A stretch of 21,585 nucleotides of DNA. Source: Branchiostoma floridae (taxonomy: Eukaryota; Chordata; Leptocardii; Amphioxiformes; Branchiostomatidae). Both the position numbers and the translations under genes were made by a program. The stretch covers positions 13,576,153-13,597,737 of the forward strand of contig NC_049981.1 in assembly GCF_000003815.2 (NCBI RefSeq), in the 5' to 3' direction. The notes under the pieces were generated by a model. The model was not told the origin of the DNA and made no database searches. It saw only the letters and a program-made list of their open reading frames with translations. This document shows, piece after piece, positions 17,001 through 21,585 of this stretch. Positions within the stretch are counted from its first letter, which is position 1; the number at the start of each line of letters is the position of its first letter.

Positions 17001-20000
17001 TCAATCCTTTCTGCAGTTATCCTCTTTAGAATGTCTTGACAAAAACGCCCCTGCAGTTCCGCAATTAAATGTGAGGGGGCTGAAACCTGCCCCACTTTGT
17101 CATGACACTGCAAGCTATCTACCAGCCAAATGTCAAGACCATATCACATCCAGGACAAGAGATACATTGAAAAAACTGCCATGATATAATATCCTCATTA
17201 ATTATGCAAATGTACTCCTATTTTGCATAATTAGTATTTAATCTTGTACAAAATTGTCTAAGGTACCTACATACCAAAAATGATGAAAATCCGTTGTTCC
17301 CTTCTTGAGTTATCCTCGTCAGAAGTTTTTGACAAAAATGTCCCTGCTATTCCCAAACTAGACGCTAGGGGGCCCAAACTTACGTAATTTTTTCCTGAGC
17401 ACAAGAGCTATCTAATACTTAAAAATCTTGACCATAGCATGTTCAGAACACCGAGATAGCAAAACCGGAAGTTGCGCTGCAGTACCAAGGCCACACACCA
17501 GGGGGCCCAAAATTGACCTTGACCTTCGTCTTCCCAACCCCTACCTACATACCAAATATCATCGTAGTCCATCAAGAGGTTCTCAAGTTATGATGACCAC
17601 AAATATGCGGACACACAGACACACACACAAACACACACACAAACACACACACACACATACACACTCAAAACTATACCTCCATTTTTCAAACACACACACA
17701 CACAGACACACTCAAAACTATACCTCCATTTTTTCATGGAGGTAATAAGAGGCAGCAATGGCCACAAATTGGTACCGTATAAAACTGGAGTGTTACGCCT
17801 TGATGCACATGAAAATATAAATAAACGAAACCCTGCAAACTGACAATATTGAATGATTTGGACTACCCTCTCTGCGTAGTTGGAGCAATTATGTCCAAGT
17901 CCTTTTTCAGCTTCTTCGACATACACCTTTTATCTTTTTTCCTTTAATGGTGAATTCCAGATGTAATTGAAGTGTCTGAAATATTCTGTATATTTCCCAA
18001 CCCAGCGCCATGTTCGATCACGAAGCAGAGAGACAGTTTAGATATCATTGACAATCTGGAGTGGGATCTTCCAATGGTCATTACCTCCCCCTTCATCTTC
18101 GAGCTCAAGCTCAACACCACTGGGATCTGCGTCATCCGGCTGGACACGGTGGACCATGACGGGTATCGCGTCATCCTCCGGTCGGGACCGTGGCAGTCCG
18201 ACATTGGGAGAGTCTCGCACTATGATGTCACCGTCGTTGCTACACAATACACACCAGGTGAGGAGAAACGCTGCAATGGCAAGTTTCCACAAGAGTTCTA
18301 GAGTTGAAGAATCCCAAGCAATTAATATTATTGGTAACTCTAAAGTCTAAACATTACCGAATTTGCATAATGTATGACTTCAAATACTCATACTTTACTA
18401 TGTCAAAGATATCAACTCTATCGTTTGACTTTAAGCAGTCTCGTTGCTCATTATAGAAAAGCAAAGTCTCTTGCTTGCATAATCTATATGATTTCATTAT
18501 CTCTTTTCAAATCACATATGCTGCACATATCCTTCTTCAAGAAGCTATTTTAGCATTTCCTAATTAACAATACAAATGATGTCAAGATTTACATAATCTC
18601 TCTCTCAGTTTGATGGGCCCTGATGTATTTAACAAGAGATGAATAGTTGGCAAATGAAAGAAATTTAAAATAGCTACATCCTCACATTTTTACTTTATTG
18701 TGTGGCTCGTTTTACTGAAATGCACAGACATCACATCAGCTGCTGAGTTTCGGAGGTTCTGGATTTGTTGGTCGAAGGGCGGAAGTGTTGGTGTGGGCAG
18801 AAGTGGGGATGACGAACCCTTCATAGCCTGGACAGACCCTAATCCAGTCACTGATGACATCACGCTAGCAGGCTACAAGACCATGTATGTTCTAGGGGTC
18901 TTTAGGTTCAACTGTACACAAGGTGAGGACTATCTGCACTTCTATTCCGTATCAGTCAGAGCTGGGCATTCGTAAGTCACCAATTCATTTAAGCTGAGGG
19001 AAACATTTTATGGATAGGACTTGGTAGAAATATGACAAACTGTTGAATCATTGGATAATAGTAATACGGGAAACGTCGAGAATCTTGTAGTATGGAGGCT
19101 TTAGATGANNNNNNNNNNNNNNNNNNNNNNNNNNNNNNNNNNNNNNNNNNNNNNNNNNNNNNNNNNNNNNNNNNNNNNNNNNNNNNNNNNNNNNNNNNNN
19201 NNNNNNNNCGCCGACCCAAGCCAACACTACCGGACCTGTGTGTGACTGTCTTTATCTGCTGGGGGAGAACTGCACCTATCCATGTTCCCCGGGATATCAC
19301 GTCATTTCCGGTGATGTCATTGTCAGGACATGCACTGCAGATGGATCATGGACAGAGACGGATCTTTTCTGCCAAGGTACAACATGTGTGCATATAAGCA
19401 AAACAATAATGATTTCCAAAAATGTTAAGGGCATATATCAGTTTGTGGAAAGCAGCAAATCTGACAAATAACCTCAACTCTTGTCTGTAGATATTGACGA
19501 GTGCTCCACTCTGAATGGCGGCTGTTCCCAGACCTGCACCAACACTGTAGGCAGTTATAACTGTTCCTGTAGTGAAGGGCTGGTACTGGACGAAGACAAT
19601 CATACCTGTTCGGGCAAGTAATTTGTTGCAAACATCCATTGGTATATTTCTTATTCAATTTGTATGTGTTCTTTAAAATCTATATACCGAATTCACTGTC
19701 TTTAAATGTACGTATTTTCTTATTGCGTCACTTGTAATTGTCCTTCAGGCTAACTTATCACTTATCACCAGATTTGGTGTTTTTGTATATGACACTGTGC
19801 TGTATGTGACTTTTATTTTCACAGTCCGAAAGGGTTTTACCGTACTGGTGCGATCGCATGCTTATAAAGATCAATGTTTCTATCGTGATGGTGCATCATA
19901 TATCATCAGTAACGGACAAGTGAGCATTATTGATAAAAGTAAGTATACTTTTTTCATGTCAGGTCATTTGGGCAATGTTCGAGCACATTGTGTGGCCATT

Positions 20001-21458
20001 AAAAAGCTTATTCTTAATTTCAAGAATAAAGAAAATACCGTAAGTAGTAATATTGAAATAAGGTGCAGGAGCTCTACAATACATATCATCACTTGTCCTA
20101 CACGTCAGGTCTACAACGTGGATATCAGGTGTTCATTTTGAATGAACGGACGGGTGAAGTAATAAACAAGACGGTTTTTGACACCTGGGAGAATGGAGGA
20201 GGTGTCGCAGAAGCACGAAACCTAGTAGCTTATCTGGAAGGAGTCTCATACGTAAGTAGTTCATAAATTTTGCACTCTGATAAGAAATTCTATTTTCTTA
20301 GCTTTCTCTTGTAACATAGCTTGCATATGTACCACAAAAAGCAACTTTGTTGGTGGTTTCTGGAAACGCAAAATGCGACAGAAAATGCTGTAATTTGTAT
20401 CGTTAACAATAGGAAAGTATTGATTAGCTTCATTCTGACTTTCCGTTTGCCGTTATAGAATTTCAAACTACCTAATATTAAGCCTTTAATTCTGTAACTG
20501 TTCCTTCTATTTGGTGCTAGGGACGGATACTAGTCATCGTCATTCATGACAACGGCTTCAACGTAGATAACGAACCAGATCTATCACCGTACGGAACTGC
20601 ACTAACTCCAATAGGTGCCGTGTCAATCCTCTTATCACATTTTCAACTAAGGGCGAAAGAAATTCAATTTCTTTTTTTTTTTTATTTATTAAGTCTACAT
20701 TGCTATTTTGCTGCATGGACGTCAGGTTTAATTTTAGCTCAGAATCACAGTGATTTATAGGTATCTTTGAACATTATTTCGTGGGAATCTCCCGGACCTG
20801 CTCATATTTACAAACATGCATTCGTAGTAAGAGTTGAACATAAAATATTCTGATTCCCATGGTAGGAAATAGAGAGTCCTTCGCCATGATCACTCAGATG
20901 GGAACGAATCCATGTTGGTTTGTGGAAGATAAGAATGCTCCAGGAAGAGGACCAACTGTTGTAGAGGCGTTCATACCAACAGGTAAAGGAAAACACACAG
21001 TGTATGCATTTCGTTCCACCTTACAGATTGTTGATGTTTGATGTTTGTAATGGTGTGATGTTTCCTATTCTATATAAATAATTAACGAACAACACCACAT
21101 GATCTGTGATAAGGGAATATATTATATCCGTTTCCGGATCGGGTTTTACTTCTAATCAGTTTTCAGTTGTCAAAATAGTAAAATATTTCTTTTGTTACTG
21201 CTCAGTGTTGGACCCCATTGCACAGAAATCTTTAAACGATGTCGACTATCTTTCTCTATCCAGATGGATCCCCAGGCGTGTGTTTTGACCCGCCGACCCA
21301 AGTCAACACTACCGGACCTGTGTGTGGCTGTCCTTATCTGTTGGGGGAGAACTGTACCTACCCATGTTCCCCGGGATATCACGTCATTTCCGGTGATGTC
21401 ATTGTCAGAACATGCAAGTCAAATGGATCATGGACAGAGACGGATCTTTTCTGCCAAG
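13964..21458 (+). CDS. Secreted mosaic protein FAMeT-CCP-EGF-ILEI-CCP, 3'-partial
   Basis: Exons: 13964-14036, 17961-18257, 18728-18922, one partly in the N gap (visible 19209-19376), 19491-19613, 19825-19938, 20109-20251, 20521-20614, 20866-20982, 21264-21458; the gene runs off the window. A signal peptide is followed by a FAMeT-like domain (two exons), a sushi domain, a calcium-binding-type EGF, an ILEI/FAM3-like domain (four exons) and another sushi domain. All module borders are phase 1. One intron starts with GC. The FAMeT-like fold was named from crustacean farnesoic acid O-methyltransferase but is found in many secreted animal proteins without shown enzyme activity; ILEI folds occur in FAM3, CEMIP and the POMGNT1 stem. 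Inference: an extracellular, possibly glycan-binding protein. No orthologue name can be given. Confidence 0.85.
14989..15096 (+). CDS. Candidate additional exon (phase 1-1), unproven
   Basis: After a good acceptor (CTTATATTTTTCAG), 108 bases stay open in the one frame that joins exon 1 and the 17961 exon, and both ends are phase 1. It encodes [15 protein letters not shown] and then [15 protein letters not shown]. The SCP...I.I....Y...R pattern loosely recalls the start of a galactose-binding (SUEL-type) lectin domain, but the rest of such a domain is missing. The donor, ATG/GTTAAA, is weak. Inclusion or skipping would both keep the frame. Confidence 0.3.
15120..15510 (+). repeat. Local repeat, direct copy (R1)
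   Basis: Matches 16185-16545 block by block: GTGTTCGAAACATACCCGTG, then AATGAGGTACAAC, then CCACAAAATAATCAA, then TTGGGTGTGCCTCCACGTAC, then CAGTTTTGCCTGGCAACTTG with GGACAAAAGAAACATCAGAA after it. It is the distal part of copy 1 of the segmental duplication. Confidence 0.75.
15602..15645. repeat. GA/TC microsatellite
   Basis: GAGAGAGAGAGAGAGAGAGA passing into GAAAGAAAGAGACAGAGAGA. It sits between the two copies of the duplicated segment. Confidence 0.9.
15838..15910 (+). pseudogene. Decayed duplicate of the signal-peptide exon
   Basis: The stretch GATGTCTCCAGGATGACCTG followed by CTGTATCATTCTTACCTGTG and CGTCAAGTGTTA matches exon 1 (13964-14036), especially CTGCTGTATCATCTTTATCT and GCAAGTGTGA. 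A gap removes several codons near the start, an early TGA follows the ATG, and the GTAAGT donor is replaced by ATGTGG. It therefore cannot serve as a first exon. It opens copy 2 of the segmental duplication. Confidence 0.55.
16185..16545 (+). repeat. Local repeat, direct copy (R2)
   Basis: Best-preserved partner of both other copies: CAGATGACTTGATGTGCTAC, then TGTTCAAAATTTACCCGTC, then CCACAAAATAACCAAGACAG, then GGGTTGGGTGTGCCTCAAC, then CAGTTATGCCTAGCAAGTTA. It lies 3' of the decayed exon copy in the same order as in copy 1. Confidence 0.75.
16620..17744. mobile_element. 1.1-kb element bounded by 14-bp inverted repeats
   Basis: TACCTCCATGAAAA at 16620-16633 is the exact reverse complement of TTTTCATGGAGGTA at 17731-17744. 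The right end is also a hairpin: TACCTCCAT at 17721 pairs with ATGGAGGTA. Inside are repeated modules with TCCTCATTAATTATGCAAAT, then TAAGGTACC.ACAT.CC, ATGATG..AATCC and AGTTATCCTC, spaced about 300 bases apart (near 16960 and 17260, with a partial third near 17540). A CA-rich tract occupies 17611-17712. No coding capacity and no obvious target duplication. Class unknown. Confidence 0.55.
17611..17712. repeat. CA/TG microsatellite with embedded 26-bp direct repeat
   Basis: ACACACAC tracts interrupted by CAGACAC and CAAACAC. Two identical 26-base segments containing CTCAAAACTATACCTCC sit at 17661-17686 and 17708-17733, so the right end of the surrounding element has been locally duplicated. 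Confidence 0.9.
17961..18257 (+). CDS. Exon 2: N-terminal half of the FAMeT-like domain
   Basis: Starts in phase 1 after a T-rich tract and AATTCCAG, and ends in phase 1 before GTGAGG. It encodes a lead segment with two cysteines, then [32 protein letters not shown] and DIGR. This is the Fe.k.......i.L.....y.v.lg....S.ir pattern of FAMeT-like (Methyltransf_FA) domains. The coding sequence is noticeably more GC-rich than its introns. Confidence 0.8.
18258..18727 (+). other. Intron inside the FAMeT-like domain, nothing recognised
   Basis: AT-rich intron of 470 bases. No repeat, exon or RNA signature is visible. Confidence 0.5.
18728..18922 (+). CDS. Exon 3: C-terminal half of the FAMeT-like domain
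   Basis: Phase 1 at both ends, after AATGCACAG and before GTGAGG. It encodes [19 protein letters not shown], then [10 protein letters not shown], then a hydrophobic strand GVFRF. The FWI.W..G...vG.......W.Dp.P signature is the most conserved part of FAMeT-like domains, and this makes the call. Confidence 0.85.
19109..19208. other. Assembly gap of exactly 100 N
   Basis: A run of 100 N, the usual placeholder for a gap of unknown size. It hides the first part of the first sushi exon and its acceptor, and possibly more. Confidence 0.99.
19209..19376 (+). CDS. Exon 4 (partial): first sushi/CCP domain
   Basis: Visible part encodes [15 protein letters not shown], then [16 protein letters not shown], then [12 protein letters not shown]. 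The C..G..C...C..GY...GD..v..C...G.W....FC pattern is a sushi domain with an extra cysteine pair. It ends in phase 1 before GTACAA. By comparison with the exon at 21264, its start should lie 27 bases inside the gap. It differs from that exon at 11 of 168 positions. Confidence 0.85.
19491..19613 (+). CDS. Exon 5: calcium-binding-type EGF domain
   Basis: Phase 1 at both ends. It encodes DIDEC at the start, then [18 protein letters not shown] and a final C, giving six cysteines and the D-I-D-E...N...Y/F pattern of calcium-binding EGF modules. The acceptor is TTGTCTGTAG. The donor is GG/GCAAGT, a GC donor in an otherwise ideal context, and it is needed to keep the frame into the next exon. Confidence 0.88.
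19825..19938 (+). CDS. Exon 6: ILEI/FAM3-like domain, part 1
   Basis: Phase 1 at both ends, after TTATTTTCACAG and before GTAAGT. It encodes [16 protein letters not shown] and then [15 protein letters not shown], the first strands of an ILEI-type domain. The frame is fixed by the EGF exon upstream and the exon at 20109 downstream. Confidence 0.8.
20109..20251 (+). CDS. Exon 7: ILEI/FAM3-like domain, part 2
   Basis: Starts in phase 1 after CTACACGTCAG and ends in phase 0 before GTAAGT. It reads [20 protein letters not shown] followed at once by FDTW, then [15 protein letters not shown]....vl....G......FDtw.......l..fl is the central signature of ILEI/FAM3 domains. Confidence 0.88.
20521..20614 (+). 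CDS. Exon 8: ILEI/FAM3-like domain, part 3
   Basis: Starts in phase 0 after TTGGTGCTAG and ends in phase 1 before GTGCCG. It encodes [13 protein letters not shown], matching the G..v.....D strand of ILEI domains, and a loop leading to TALTPIG. Confidence 0.85.
20866..20982 (+). CDS. Exon 9: ILEI/FAM3-like domain, part 4
   Basis: Phase 1 at both ends, after CCCATGGTAG and before GTAAAG. It encodes [20 protein letters not shown] and, after a Gly/Pro-rich turn, VVEAFIPTG, the last strands of the domain. The four ILEI exons together are bounded by phase-1 introns. Confidence 0.85.
21264..21458 (+). CDS. Exon 10: second sushi/CCP domain
   Basis: Phase 1 at both ends, after TCTCTATCCAG and before GTACGT. 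It encodes [19 protein letters not shown], then [14 protein letters not shown], then a W near the end in [10 protein letters not shown]. It is a near-duplicate of the exon at 19209 and shows what the gap hides there. The gene continues past the window, probably with another EGF or repeat of the same set. Confidence 0.88.
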
Positions 21459-21585
21459 GTACGTTCGACATAAAGACAACTAGAAATGACGTGAGACTGA
21501 GAGGAATATTTAACAAGAGAACTTAGCTTGGCAGCATGTCAAAATCTATAGCCTCTAATTAAAAAAATCTTTATCTTCTAACGGT

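Larger units (their letters stand above)
14037..17960 (+). other. First intron of the secreted-protein gene (3.9 kb)
   Basis: Holds the rest of a segmental duplication (copy 1 to about 15520, copy 2 about 15838-16555), a candidate extra exon at 14989-15096, a GA microsatellite at 15602-15645 and a TIR-bounded element at 16620-17744. An extra block in copy 1, about 14220-14985, is absent from copy 2 and looks like an insertion; I find no clear ends for it. Confidence 0.7.

Noticed and set aside
17428-17745. A 105-codon open frame rich in His/Thr
   Set aside because: Its second half is the CA microsatellite and the whole lies within the inverted-repeat-bounded element.
18038-18292. Minus-strand and alternative plus-strand frames over the FAMeT exon
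   Set aside because: The frame starting in phase 1 at 17961 matches the domain and both splice phases; the others show no domain pattern.

Overview
The window looks like draft genomic sequence from an invertebrate deuterostome, most likely a cephalochordate (amphioxus, Branchiostoma). The reasons are short exons in AT-rich introns with GT-AG borders, an adhesion GPCR and a secreted mosaic protein of the kind expanded in amphioxus, tRNA-derived SINEs, TIR elements, and a 100-N scaffold gap. Species is inferred from character, not from a search. Nothing prokaryotic is present.

Region 1 (793-11002, + strand) is the 3' part of an adhesion GPCR gene. Fourteen exons join in one frame and give a 640-residue fragment: the tail of a hormone-receptor-type (HRM) motif, a GAIN domain, a canonical GPS cleavage motif, seven membrane segments and a short cytoplasmic tail ending in TAG. 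Its 5' exons lie upstream of the window. The introns carry two related tRNA-derived SINEs (about 143-655 and 3745-4130), an inverted SINE of another family (about 8455-8768), the tail of a LINE (about 9335-9520), a 164-bp TIR element (952-1115), and a minisatellite of about 41-44 bp period (about 4366-7200). The minisatellite is split by a 905-bp pogo/Tigger-like non-autonomous element (5843-6747).

Region 2 (11003-13963) is the likely 3' UTR, with two polyadenylation signals and a degenerate repeat of about 120 bp, followed by intergenic DNA. It holds a CCAAT/CRE cluster near 12230-12330, an inverted copy of a local repeat (12785-13130), and a 16-bp CRE palindrome 240 bp upstream of the next start codon.

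Region 3 (13964 to beyond the window end, + strand) is the 5' part of a gene for a secreted modular protein. The order is signal peptide, farnesoic-acid-methyltransferase-like (FAMeT) domain, sushi/CCP, calcium-binding-type EGF, ILEI/FAM3-like domain, then a second CCP. Every module is bounded by phase-1 introns, the mark of exon shuffling. FAMeT-like and ILEI-like domains have been linked to carbohydrate recognition in some proteins, so an extracellular glycan-binding or matrix/immune role is the best inference. Its 3.9-kb first intron holds a decayed duplicate of the first exon within a tandem segmental duplication, and a 1.1-kb element with 14-bp inverted ends. One intron (19614-19824) appears to use a GC donor.

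The two genes share orientation but I see no functional link. The best candidates for something undescribed are the FAMeT-CCP-EGF-ILEI-CCP architecture and the duplicated first-exon segment beside it.
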